Shown: positions 24,146 to 36,544, counted from the first letter of the stretch. The stretch: DNA of 64,000 nt from Ehretia macrophylla (GCA_037974665.1 CM075773.1:48872080-48936079), one strand, 5' to 3'. Notes: generated by a model from the letters alone, not told the origin. Made by a program: numbers and translations.

Positions 24146-25500
24146 ACTCAGTTGGATCTCATAGAAAATTTGAACAAGTTCCCATATCAAAGTTGGCTGA
24201 CAATTTACAATCATGAAGTATCCACATGACTCAATCGTTAATTAGTGTAGTTTAACCACCAACATATTAACACATGCACTAACTAAGTTAAATGCAGAAT
24301 TTTAAAGTAGTAAAAAAATAATTTTAAAGTAGTAAAAAAATGTTAGAGTAAAGTTGAAAAATAGAAATTTTAAGAGGATAATTTAGCGGTGAAGTATTTA
24401 TAGTGTGGTTGAAAGATTTAGGCTCTGTTTAGTTTAATTGTGAAATTTTAGTTTTTAAGTTGTAAAGTTTTGGTTAGAAGTGTTCTTGAACAAAAATCGT
24501 TGACTGTTTGGTTTATTTTGGGCAATGTTTAGCTTTTCGAAAATTTGAGTGTAATGTTAGATTTAAAAAAATATAAATGGGTATATTTGAAGAAAAAAAA
24601 ATTTCTCACATTATGTCAAAACAGTTTCGTAAAAGCTTGTTGATAAAGTTAGTGTAGTGAATATAAATTATAAGTCCAATTGACCATTTTGTTGAGTTTT
24701 GATTCAAAAAGTCCAAGTCTATGAAGATATTTTAAAGTCCAACAATATGATATATAGTATGTTTTTTTAACTATAAATAAGACTTTTTAACTTGTAGTTG
24801 GTTATTGCAGAGCCACACCCCATGGTTTGGGTGTAAATTTGAGCCTAAGTGTAAGATGCACGATTTTTTATACATTTTCTTATTTGTTAAAAAAGATGTA
24901 ACTTTGTGATAGTTTTTCTTACTTCTGTTAGAAAAAATCGATTGTGCGAGGGTCTAAAAGTCATGTGAATGAAGGTCTAGATTTTTTTTGTGCAAAAAAA
25001 TCATTGCATAGTAACTATTATTGCTCAATAAAAGATTTTTCCAATTTTTGAGCATGGACAAAGACAAAAAGCTAAATCATATTAAAAATATTATGTTGTT
25101 AGTGGTGTCTTCATTTCCCAACACATATTGTGTTTAATTCATATTTGGTTCAAGATAATTATATTTAAATTTACAATACGAGTCTCGCTTGTAAGTTTAG
25201 ATGTTTAAACTTAAAGTGTGACCACCAGGAATAAATAGATCATCAATTGATGGAGATAACTAGAAAATATCCACTTCGAGGGTTTCATAAAATATTTAAG
25301 TTAGTGGATGCATTAGACGTGTCCTCTCCATTTAGTTCCATGCATGATCAATGGAGAATCATGATGATCTAGTAAATGGAAAAAATATTCTCCTTTCATA
25401 TGAAACTGCAGTGACATACTTCAAATCAAGAATAATCTATATATATATATTGTCATCTACACCCAGCAGTAGAGTGTAACCATGCAATAATACCATATAA
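24146..25500. other. intergenic, no gene seen
   Basis: From about 24640 onward the sequence is colinear with unit B (54155 onward). Positions 24146-24640 have no unit B counterpart and no clear element boundary. A gctctgtttagttt phrase near 24422 resembles some transposon ends but lacks a partner. Confidence 0.5.
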
Positions 25501-25761
25501 ATCTTCCACAAAACAAGGGAAACATACTTAGAACAATTCAAGATTTATTTATATCGTCATCAGCACCACAGCAGTACCCATTATTATATATATCTTACGT
25601 GGGAATTAAAGTTAAGCAAAGGTTACATAAAATGCACTTTTTGAATCATCAAGCAAGCAAAACACCACTAACTAGCACTAGCTAGCACAAGGTAGAGAAG
25701 TGAAAATGACAAGTAGAATAATAATTAAGAAAACACTTCAACTAGCTAGATCTTCTTCTAA

Positions 25762-28593
25762 TTAAGCTGAATCAAACTGAATAGTTGTGTCATATGCAAC
25801 CCCAGCTTTCCACTGATCGGGGATCACATTAGCCAGCTGCACCCATTTGGGCTCGCCATAGCCATAAGCACTCACTTGGAACCTCAAGGTCAATGCACCA
25901 ATTGGAGGGTTTTCCAAGTCCCATACCGCACCATAGGGCTTACGCATCGGTCTCCATTCCTTGCAATCCTCCTGCATTAAATAGAAAATGCTTAATCCAG
26001 TCGTGACGTGATAGGTTGTGTTGAAAATAATAAATAAATAAAATAATTTTTGAAGAGTTTAAACTTTTAGATGATGTAATCACTAAATGTTACGATGTTA
26101 GTGCATGTACATCGGGCCGATAAAAGGGTGAGTGTAGCCTATGTTTGCAGTTACTCATCAAACGGCTTAGTGTATATGCACTTGGTACTAGTGAGGTGGT
26201 TACTTAAGATGGCATATCAAACCTCGCTACCTATTTAGAAAATATGTCCACTTGCAATGTAAAATCCAGTTAGCACGTGAGTGGGCGTGTTTGAGGACAA
26301 TAAATAAGCATAATAAATCATTATCTAACAGTTTAAATTTTTAGACGAGATAGTCACTTAATGTTGCGATATTAGTGCATGTACATTAAGCCGATAAAAG
26401 GGTTAATTAATGTAGCCTATGTTTGTAGGCATAGACGCAACGCGTGCTCATCAAACAACTTAGTGTATATGCACTCATAAAAGGGTGAGTGTAGCCTATG
26501 CTTGCGGGCATAAAGGCAACACATGCTCATCAAACAGTTTAGTGTATATGCACTCGAAAAACAGTTCATTGTATAACTTTCTAGGCTATACCTGCCAAAC
26601 TTGAGCAGCAATAATATCATAAACACCAGCTTGGTACAATGTTAGAATGGCCAAGTAGTGAGGATATCTGCTATGCTCCTGGACTTTAAGAAGAAGATTG
26701 TATCCTCCATACTGGCAAGGTATTCTTTTGTATTCAACATCAACCGCACCGTATGCAAATAATGCAGCAGCCAGGTCTGGTTTAGCCATCTTGGCATAGG
26801 CACGTGCACTGAGGATGAAATCAGTGTAGTATCCTTCAGCATAATCAGTCACCACTATGTTTGTTCCCTCATCAGTGCAATATGGATTCTTGCACCTGAC
26901 CTGAAATTATTGATGAACATATAACAAGAGCTATTTGGGCTAGAATTTTTTTATGTCGAAAATAATAAATAAACATAATAAATTTTTTTTTTAGATGAGG
27001 CGATAATTTAATATAATATTAGAACCTAGATTATCCGCGGTCTTGGGTGCAAGTCTCATCACTACCAATTTAAAAATCAAAATGAGAAAAACTATTTATG
27101 TGCAAGGCTAAGAAAAGAAATCTCGCTGACACATGCAGAGACGTGTTATAAACAATAAATAAAATAATAAACCCTTCTCAAACAAATTAATCTTTTAGAT
27201 AAAATGGCAATTTAATATTTTAAAATGAAAATTATAACACATAATTTAACATTTTTTTCTCAATAGAACTAATTAATTTTTTTTTTTTTAAAATACTAAA
27301 AGTGCATGTATTTTGTAAAAAAATATTAAAATAGACAAAGATTGCCAAACTGGTACATATATACACCCGCCTAGCTAACAAGAGTTAACTAGCATTGTAG
27401 AGCCTTTACAATTCATGTTGCTAAAAGTAAATACAGGGTAGGTAATTGCCTTTTAGTGGCTGTCACGTTCCTGCATTTCTCAAAGGACATGACTTGAATG
27501 GTTGCATTTTTATAATCAACTTATTGTAACATTGAACATATTATATAACCTAAGTTAGAAGCTAACGAGTCATTACCTATATATCATGAGAAATGAATCA
27601 TAAATATGATTCTTTTTTCTTGTTTAAATTCTAAAGTTATAATTTTAAATGGTCCCATACATGGCCTTACGTTTTTTATGAAGACTTTTATTTTTGATAA
27701 ACAGTCATCGGGGCCTCCATAAAGTTTGACATGCCAAATCCGTCAATTCCAGTCTGGCATTTAGTTCCATTGGATTTTTGTTGGATAGAGTTTCATAGAT
27801 CCCTAGACCTGATCACTGCGACCCCTTTTGTGAGATGTACTAATAAATTAATATACCTGATAGCATGCACCACAGCCAGTTCCATTCTTGAAAAGCCTCC
27901 AAACTCCGCTCACTTCCCCATCATTGATGTTCTTTCCGTAGTCACCAAACCCACAAGCTCCAGCTGATTTATTGCATCATAAATTCATGAAAGATAGTTA
28001 TAATACGATATATCGTAAAACTACTAAAATCAAATCAGACGAAACTTTATTTTACTAGGTGGTACTGACATTAATTGCATACATGAAAAGAAAATTGTTG
28101 ATATATATTAGCACAGAGTGAAAAAGATCAATGAATGTAGAGTTAACATACTTGCAAACTTTATCTTACTCGATGGGTTTGAAAGATAGTTATGATATGA
28201 CATATCATCAATTATAAAATAAAATTGAACCAAACTTTATTTTACTAGGTAGGGTTGATATCATTAATTACGAGAATAAAAAGAAAAATGTTGATACATA
28301 TTAGACAGAGTGAAAAAGATAAATGAATATAGAGTTAACGTACATGCAAACTTTATCTTAATTGGTGGGGTTTACATCGTTAATTACGAAAACGAAAAGA
28401 TAATTGTTGATGTATATTACACAGAATGAAAAAGATTAAGGAATGCATGTAGGGCTAACGTACTTGGATTTCCCTTGCATTCTGGGCTGCCATAATAGGT
28501 TGCTCTAGAATAGTAGTAACCATCACAGTAGCATAGTGTAGGCAATATCACCATGACACACAAAAGAACAAAGAACTTAACTGCAAATCCCAT
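25762..28593 (-). CDS. EXLB1: expansin-like B protein, gene 2 of unit A
   Basis: Four exons on the minus strand: 28593-28464, 27963-27857, 26900-26592 and 25971-25762, with GT-AG borders, giving 251 aa. Exons 1 and 2 have the same lengths and phases (130 and 107 nt) as in gene 1, showing an older tandem origin for the pair. Signal peptide at residues 1-23 (MGFAVKFFVLLCV start), DPBB domain with TGACGFG and GTGCGACYQ, and a CBM63-like domain from about residue 145 with QEHSRYPHYLAI. TDFILS stands where expansins have HFD. TATAAATA lies about 115 nt upstream of the ATG. Introns 2 and 3 carry TRIM-like insertions and intron 1 a three-copy repeat. The unit B copy is nearly identical, with exons 1 and 4 giving the same protein sequence. 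Confidence 0.92.
26019..26362. mobile_element. TRIM-like element in EXLB gene 2, intron 3
   Basis: Two similar terminal stretches of about 70 bp start TGTTGAAAATAATAAATAA (26019) and TGTTTGAGGACAATAAATAA (26288). Each ends near tcact(t)aatg, the same pattern as the better preserved TRIM at 29908. The internal part contains a repeated phrase ending cttagtgtatatgcact, which also recurs beyond the element (26400-26560). Confidence 0.45.
26954..27216. mobile_element. TRIM-like element in EXLB gene 2, intron 2
   Basis: Terminal stretches start TGTCGAAAATAATAAATAA (26954) and TGTTATAAACAATAAATAA (27144), each followed by a ttttagat(g/a)a word. The inner segment after the first has a degenerate tRNA-Met-like primer site and a gggtgcaagtctc stretch. 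Degenerate relative of the TRIM at 29908, shared with unit B (56352-56615). Confidence 0.45.
28060..28470. repeat. three-copy repeat in EXLB gene 2, intron 1
   Basis: Copies of about 100-180 bp share agagtgaaaaagat(a/c)aatgaat and end at a version of the real exon 1 donor context: taacatacttgc near 28144, taacgtacatgc near 28336 and the true taacgtacttgg at 28456. The repeat thus duplicated the exon-intron border. Unit B has two copies. Confidence 0.6.
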
Positions 28594-28705
28594 TGCTTAG
28601 ATTAATATTATCAAGTAAGACACCAATGAAGTAGATTATGCTACTATATGAGAGAGACGATAATTGAAGAAATATAGGATGGGAAGCTTAGTATTCAGAA
28701 AGGTG

Positions 28706-28713
28706 TATTTATA
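28706..28713 (-). promoter_or_regulatory. TATA box of EXLB gene 2
   Basis: TATAAATA on the minus strand, about 115 nt upstream of the ATG at 28593. Identical word and spacing class in unit B (57811-57818). Confidence 0.65.
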
Positions 28714-29902
28714 GTGAAACATTTGAGATTGAGAGCTGGCAAATTGCTTACCTTTTTACTCCACTAGAGGATTAGGGAATATCCAAGTGGGAATTAGGAG
28801 TAGACTGGGACATGTGTTAAAAAAGACACCCTAATATTGACTTCAGAAGACCATTGTCATTATTTTACTCTGTAGGTTTTGAAACGAGATTTCGCGCATA
28901 TAAAGTTAATATAAAAGAAGACAATCAATAAAAATGAGCGGTGTTATTGTATTCAATGGTAGAGTCACATTATGGTGAGGGTATGCACAGTCACACTTTT
29001 AATTTGGAAAAAAAAAATCATTATATTAGACTCTTTATGCCTGAATGCCCCCACTAACTATTGGTTCTAATCCATTCCTGATCATATTTGAATAATTAAC
29101 CCCATCTATTAAAATAAGTCTCGATTTAATTGAATATTGATTTGGCTTGGCGGCATTTCATTCCAAGACTATGTTCTTATGCTGCCTATTGTTTTAAAAT
29201 TTCATTAAAATAATAGTAAACATAAATGGAGTCACAAACATATCTTGCCAAACTCCTTTTTGCCTTTTGCACCTTTTTTGCTGAGCTTCCTGGAACGTGC
29301 ACGTCATTCAGGAGTGCTTGACAAAGAATTCTAATCATCCTCCAAACATGCAAACACTGCCCGTGCGGAAGAATATATTTTTAATTGTACTAGAAATAGT
29401 CTACTTATAATAAGTGCAAAGAATAGAAATAGAATTTTTGTTGATACTCTACTGTTAGATTGATTGTATATGTTAGAACCTCGATTAGAGGATCCTTTTC
29501 TAGTTGAGAATAATTTTCTCTTGTAATCGATTGTACAGTAATTTTTTAAAATTTAATAAAGTCACTTGCTTATTTAGAAAAAAAAAAAACAAAAAAAAAA
29601 CATGTTTATTTATTTCTCAGAGAGTGTATCTCATGTACTGTCAAATTTGATGATACATTGGAAGGCAGAAAATAACGCACGTAATATAGAGTTTAGTATG
29701 CAATTTTGACATAATACATACTTTGACAAAAAATGGAATAAAATCAACATTATACATTAATGGAACATGAAAAATATGGATGATATTTTATAAAATTCCT
29801 TAAACATTTGTTAGTTCATTTAGGTTGTCCTCATTTGCGTGAAGGGATGGAGTTTATGGGTGGAAGTCTATATGTTTTGATGTGGTGGTCGATGGAGATT
29901 CA
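28714..29902. other. EXLB gene 2 upstream region, no gene seen
   Basis: Probable promoter and intergenic DNA, colinear with unit B, where two inverted-repeat elements (58250-59200 and 59450-60369) are inserted. No ORF of note. Confidence 0.5.
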
Positions 29903-29907
29903 TTTTC

Positions 29908-30368
29908 TATTGAAGATAATAAATAATAAATATCTTTTTAACAGTTTAAATTTTTAGATGAGATCGGTACTCGTCATTTAACATAATATTAGAGACTAGG
30001 TACCAAAAGGTCACGGGTTCAAAACTTACTGCCACCCGTTTAAAAATATTAAAATTGTCCAAGTGCAAGACTCAAAAATTAACTCCGTCTGCCCTTGCGG
30101 GGGTGTGTTAAAGATAATAAAAAAAATATAATACACATCTCTCTAAGCTTTTAGATGAGGTGGTTACTTAATATGGTATCAGAGTCTAGATACAAAAAGG
30201 TCCTGTATTCAAAACTCACTGTCATCCATTTAAAAACATTAAAATTGTCCAAGTACAAGACTTAAAAACTAAGTCTGCCTGCACTTGCGGTGGCGTATTG
30301 AAGATAATAAATTAAATAATAAACCATCTCTATTAGTTTAAGCTTTTAAATGAGGTGATCACTTAACA
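29908..30368. mobile_element. TRIM-like element with three LTRs
   Basis: Three short terminal repeats: 29908-29983, 30106-30173 and 30296-30368, typically T(G/A)TT(G/A)AAGATAATAAA ... CACTTAACA. Each of the first two is followed by a primer site resembling the tRNA-Met type: a degenerate taatattagag after LTR1 and TGGTATCAGAG after LTR2 at 30174. A G-rich tract (gcgggggtg) precedes LTR2. The whole is flanked by the 5-bp duplication TTTTC (29903-29907 and 30369-30373). No coding. In unit B the same site holds a two-LTR form (60904-61174). Confidence 0.75.
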
Positions 30369-30373
30369 TTTTC

Positions 30374-32963
30374 ATCATTTGGAATTGAATTTAATATGTA
30401 GCTCAATCCTATAATTGGGTGTAATTGTCGAGTAATGATATATTACAATTAGAGATATTGTGTTTGAACCACAGTTTTATCCTCTATGATGGTCTAAAGG
30501 GTGACATCCACATGCATATATGAAGATTACATGTTGTATGTTACTTTTGCCTAGGTATAATCGTGTTTCTGTAGTAGTTTCTTTTGCCACAATTTTTCTT
30601 GTTAAGTATGTAACTACTTGTATTAGCGAAAGTGATTTACAAGGAGTGAAAAAAACAGGGGACAATCTCCCCAAACAAACTACTAAGCTAATAGTCCTAC
30701 GGATAAACCTATATATTGAGAGCTTGGTTACCACTTGCATTTCAAGAATATATTTTTAGCTAGACCTCGTGCTAAATCCACCAAAACAATTTAATTACTT
30801 TCTTTAAAAAAATACATAAAAATCCATAGACTTAAAATTAATAGTGAAGTGGTCCAAATAATAGACAGCACCAAAGAAAGCCATCTCATCAATGACACAA
30901 CCATCTCATCAACTGTAAGTGCTTGTGGAGAATGATAGTGTGCGAGTCCACTTCGAAAATTATTAATACGTAGTTTCTAGTATTAGCCTGCATTTGAAGG
31001 GAAAAAAAAGAAAAGAAAGAGATATCTAATTTGGATTGATGAGAGATCTATCATATCTTGAATTCCATGAATCGTGATCCAATTTGAAAAAAAAAGAAGA
31101 AAGTGAGATCTATCATATCTTGAATTCCATGAATCATGATCCAATTTGAAAAAAAAAGAAGAAAGTGAGATCTATCATATCTTGAATTCCATGAATCATG
31201 ATCCAATTTGGATTGGCATTAGAGAGATTTAAGTGCATAGTTGAAAGAGAAGTTGGCCTACTTACGTTTCTCATGGTACAATATTCCCTCTTCTTGCCAA
31301 ATTTTCCAAATCCCGAAATTTCTGGCCTTGCAATTATTAGAGGTTGAAGTATGTTTGAGCTAGTACATTATTCCGGCCGGAAAGGAGTGGAAAAAGTCAT
31401 TCAACATAGGGGTGGATTGAAGATATTTTATTAGCAAAAATTAAGTAGTTCGGGAAATTAAATTCAGTTACGAAATGGAGGCTAAATGAGATTCAGTGAT
31501 TAGGTTCAGTGTCTTTACAAACTAAAAATGTTGAAGAAGTTTACCTCTGGCATCTTATCTATAGTTAACACATTATTTTTATCCATGTGAGAGGAAAGAA
31601 ACATCTGTGTTTCAAAGTATTTTATGAGGTAAGTGGAAACTATAGTCTTATAACTCTGAGTGTAAATCTGCTTGTGATAATATATAGAACATTGAAGTGA
31701 GAACATAATATAGAGAAACTTAGTAGGCAGTGTTGAGCATAAAGCCTAATAATCCGAATTGATGTTAGACTTTTACATATTAGTGGGACCCATAAGTGTT
31801 ACTTTGAGCAAAACAAAATGAAAGGGAGGTTCCAATTGGAAGTTTTGTCATCTCATAACAAATATTATTTAATTCTTGATTAACTTAGAGTATATGTTAT
31901 AAGGCCACATCGCTAAACCTGCGGATCGGACTTGGAGGTTTGGGATGAATCTAATATCATATTCTTTAAGATGAATTCCTTGTTATAAAAAATAAATAAA
32001 AAGCTGGAAGGGAAGAAATAAAACATAACTTGCACATTCTGCAAAGCTGATTGGTATTAAAAGGTTTAGTATTTGCATACTTTGTGCGTCCATTTTTAAA
32101 AAAAAATTTAAGGGAGGCGTAAACCATTTTATATCACGTAGAATATTACACAAAAAATCTAAATTCAAAACTTCTCACATATAAATCAAAAATCATATCA
32201 CTAGATCAATTTGTGCATGCATTTGAAGCCGAAAGAAAACCTACACGGGCTATGGATTCATGAACCTGCCAAGTCAGTGATGAGTCAAAGTCCAAAGGGC
32301 CAATCAAAGAACGATGAAAACAGCGAGTGATGTTAGGTTAGGATGCACTCACTCCAGAGGTGCCTTTGTGCAACAAGTCCAAATCCGCAGGCTCTGATGT
32401 TTGGTGGGAAAGCACTTCTTGTAATTAATTAATTTACAATATATATGGTCTCATTCACATTTCTTAAATCACATATGTTTATTTTTTAATTATTAATTTT
32501 CAAAGTAAGTATAAGTGATCACATATAAAGTATTAATCATTAATAATTACAAATGAGTTATCGTGCTGAGAATAAATACTTATATGCAATTGGGCAGATT
32601 CTGACATACCACGTTGATATGGAACAACCGCAAAATGAACAAGATTAGACCAATGACCCAACTTTGAAATTATATTAAGAATCATGAAGTTTTATCTCAA
32701 AATCAACCAACGTAAGATGGAATAGTTGAGAATTTTATAAAGTAGTATTAGAATTTATGATTTTTCGATGTAAAAAATAAATATTCTAACATTAACACCA
32801 AAACAACATTTGTATGACTCTCGTCCAGAATCCTAGACCCACAAAAGAAACATGCCTTTTAAACTTGAAAATAATTGTCTTGAACCAAATATCAATTAGA
32901 TCTTAAAATAATTAACTTATGTTATTACCTAAATCTAAAATATAATAATAAAATATAAATTTA
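30374..32963. other. distal intergenic part of unit A, no gene seen
   Basis: Colinear with 61175-63861. Contains the short tandem repeat at 31042-31209. Ends exactly at the duplication junction. ORFs here are short, AT-rich and not supported. Confidence 0.55.
31042..31209. repeat. tandem repeat, about 60-bp unit, three copies
   Basis: Units of the form gatctatcatatcttgaatt plus ccatgaatc(a/g)tgatccaattt, separated by A-rich linkers. Unit B has two copies (about 61948-62058). Confidence 0.85.
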
Positions 32964-32978
32964 GGGAAACATGGTAAG

Positions 32979-33905
32979 ATGGTTTTTATGTTTGAGCTGA
33001 GTAGAATTCCAGGTCAGCCAGAAATTGCTTGGAAAGTAATGAAGTCAACAAAAAAATCCAGGATAAGAGAAGGTGTTTGTGTTGATGACATATCAGGTGG
33101 AAAGGAGTCATTCCCTGTATGTGCTGTGAATACTATTGACAGTGAGAAGCCCCCAACATTCACTTATACTGCAAAGATGATATATCCTGATTGGTTTAAT
33201 CTAATTCCTCCTAAAGGATGTGATTGCACTGGTAGATGCTCTGATTCTCGTAAATGTTTGTGTGCTCTCCAAAATGGAGGAGAAATCCCATACAACTATA
33301 ATGGAGCCATAGTTGAAGCAAAACCTGTTGTTTATGAGTGTGGTCCTTCTTGTAAATGCCCTCTTTCGTGCTATAATAGAGTCAGCCAGCGAGGTACGAA
33401 AATAAAGCTTGAGATATTTAAGACAGAGTTGAGGGGCTGGGGTGTAAGATCCCTGAGTTTTATTCCTTCAGGAAGTTTCATATGTGAATATGCAGGAGAG
33501 CTTCTTGAAGACAAGGAAGCTGAACAAAGAGCTGGAAACGATGAATATCTGTTTGATATTGGACAGAACTCCGACAACTGTTCCGACAAGCATGATGTAG
33601 AACTAGTATCAAGTGAGGTTACGGAAGAGGGTGGCTTTACTATTGATGCAGCACAATTTGGAAATATTAGGAGGTTCATCAACCACAGTTGTTCACCCAA
33701 TCTCTACGCTCAGAATGTAGTATACGACCATGAGGACACAAGAATACCTCACATAACGCTGTTTGCGGCCGAGAACATTCCAGCTTTACAGGAGCTTACA
33801 TACCATTACAATTACTCAGTGGATCAAGTCCGAGATTCTAATGGAAATATCAAGGTGAAGAGCTGTTACTGTGGTTCTGCAGACTGTACTGGCAGGATGT
33901 ATTAA
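32979..33905 (+). pseudogene. 5'-truncated SUVH copy with intact SET-domain ORF
   Basis: 308-codon ORF equal to residues 711-1018 of the intact gene. The junction at 32963/32964 removed the promoter, leader, N-terminus and nearly all of the SRA domain; an in-frame TAA at 32949 precedes it. Pre-SET, SET and post-SET cysteines are all present. Eight amino-acid differences are visible, including F804L, V807L and K808Q next to pre-SET cysteines, P839L inside the CPPSC motif, and G941R in NIGRFINHSC, where related SET domains carry a small residue. The 3' flank is kept to 34420. The frame is open, but without SRA or promoter it is most likely a pseudogene; expression from a fortuitous promoter cannot be excluded. 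Confidence 0.88.
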
Positions 33906-36544
33906 GTTGTATTTTCCCAGAAATGGCTTCAAAAGCGGTAATAAATTTTGGTTCCTCCTCTCAAGCTTCTTTCTTGTGTGTTCGGCATGTGTCTATAATT
34001 TCTCGTAATTACTCAAGTTGATTTTCTGTTTCTGCTCTTTGTACTTGCTCAACACTTTCCATCTCTTTGTTCACGATGCACAGATGAGTAGGCAGGCACA
34101 GTTTTCTGATGCTATAAAAACCAGGTACACAGAGTGAATGTGTCTGCCATTTACTGCCAACAAATTTGATGTGCACTTAATGCCATGTCTCAACTTTTCT
34201 GCTTGCATCCACTACTACACATTTGAGTAGGAATGGCTATGTTTCACTTAAAGGGAGAGAGAGAGAGTCCAATCTGTTCACCAAATATTTTTCATGGATT
34301 GCAATGGTGGCTACTGCAATTGGTTTTTTGAAGGTGCCAAGGATGGATATCTAATTCCATTTTGAACTGCCTTATGGCGAAGAACTAATTTTCTGGTTCT
34401 TTGTTGTCTGAGTTGCAAAGTGTCACGCCCTCAAAAACTTACCAGCTTATATTTTGGGACGCGATGCCGCGAGTTTAAGAAGATTTCTTCTCCTAAACCC
34501 ACAAGACGTTAATACCAAAATACATAAATCTAAATCCACAAATAATTCGTCAGAGCGACTAAAAATCTTGATTTAAATTAAATAATGCTTCTGAATATAT
34601 ATTACAAGAAGGCGACACTTTACTAATAATATTTTTCTAAAATATTACTGATTTTATAGGGTGGCCTCTAAGCCCATGCAGCCCGACGGAGAGCTCATTA
34701 ACCCCTGCATCTGCACAATTATAATAATATAACATAATGAGCGAAACAATGCTCTGTAAGAAGGACACTCAGAGTTAGGCTCTGAGGGTTATCCGAATAA
34801 AATGATGCGATATAGAAATCAAAATTAAATCAAAGGCGCGATACAGAGTCGAAGCTCAAAAGGGATGAAAACAACTAATTCACACCAGACCATAACTGAA
34901 TCATAACCTGATCAATACAGAACATACACACAAAGCTAATACTTACGTAACCGGGTATCACAAAACCTGTGCAGTTATCTCACAATTTTATCTGTACTAA
35001 AATATCATACAAATTTGATTGTATTCTCAAAATATAGATATCTCAATATCATATACCACATAAATATCACCTAGAGCCGTGATAGTCATAACTAAATCAC
35101 AGAATGGCCACCTGCGGCCTCTGTAAGGTAAGGCATCTCCCACCTACGGTACAAAGCTAAGTATACGCGGCAGTTTCACCCGCCGATGGATGTCACAGCT
35201 CTAGGGATAACACATAACACTTAATACAATAACTTATCCAAATCATAACATAATCAATACTTAAGCACCACAACTATTCACTACTAATGAAGCACAAGAT
35301 TCTGAAGGATGAGCGGATTAAAAACAGAGTCAACAAATTACAGAATAGGAGACATCGAATTGAAACAATAAGGAGAGAACCAAAAGGGATCTAAATGCAA
35401 GAGAGTTGTCCAACTTACCTCAATTTCAGCCTTATAACCACTTAATTCTCTTTTCAAATATAAACTCAAGACCAACTTGTTGTTGCATAATAATAATGGA
35501 TTTAATAATTAATATCACAAGTTCAACTTAAGCTTTAAACTAAAAGTACTATTTTGTCATTTTAACTTAACAGATACTCATACTACCAATATTATTTTCA
35601 TATTATATTTTTATGTTGTCTTCCTTTGTTTTATGTTAAGTAGACGTCTTTATTTCTTACTGTTCTTCTCTACTTCTCCTTCCTCTTCACAAATTAGTTG
35701 TTAACCACCACTTTCATTTTCCCTTTTTACATGTATGCATTACTTATTATAGTACACACTGAACTTAATACTCTCAATTATCACACACACAAACTGGAAG
35801 AAAGACAAGATAACACATGCGCCACACAGACTTTACCAACATCTTATTCTTCCTAATCTATACATATGCTCTTCGTTCGGTTACCACAACAATTCTATAG
35901 CTATCTTATTATAAAATTCCATCATCTATATTATCATTTCTTTGTTTTATATTCTCTTTATCAGCTGTAAACATAACACATAGTTTATCAAAGTTAATGA
36001 CTTACCAAATTGTCATCAGATGCCTTAAACTTACGAATGATACGTCTTTCATGAGTTCTTACCTCCATTTACCACCATAGCCATTGTTCTTTACTCAGTC
36101 TCTCTGTCTGATCTTTTCTCTTTCTTTTCTTTTAATACTTTTCTTGCCTTTAACCTCCAACTACCAACTATCGTAAGAATCCCTAACATCCCTTAGGTTC
36201 TTAATTAATTAAGATGTATTCTCCAACTTATCTCATTAATTTCCATCCTTCCTAAGTTACATAGCGAACTGATATATAATTATGTTCCTATATATAAATA
36301 GTAATGATACTTCATAAAGCAATAAAATAGGAAAATACATATACTAACCTTTACTTTGATTTCGTTCTATCAATTTGAAGACCCAGAATTTAGGTTTGTC
36401 TTTTCTTTTCTTTGAACTGAAATTGTAGAGTGAGAATATTTTGTTTTCTTCTCCTGTTTCTAGTCTAATCTTTCTTTCTATTCCTGATGTTGTTCTTTTT
36501 ATACTTATCTCTTATATCCTCTTCCCTTTATGGTAGTATATGTG

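Larger units (their letters stand above)
5019..32963. repeat. tandem segmental duplication, unit A
   Basis: Unit A begins inside the SUVH coding region and runs through two EXLB genes to 32963, where unit B restarts with the same SUVH sequence. Colinear homology to 32964-63861 is seen in the SUVH 3' part, both EXLB genes, the hAT elements at 10318 and 11537, the C tract at 13501, the TRIM at 29908 and the final 2.5 kb. About 11 kb of unit A (13634 to about 24640) has no counterpart in unit B and is largely a LINE plus nested insertions. Confidence 0.93.

Noticed and set aside
24415..24560. Possible MITE starting ggctctgtttagttt
   Set aside because: No matching inverted end or target duplication found.
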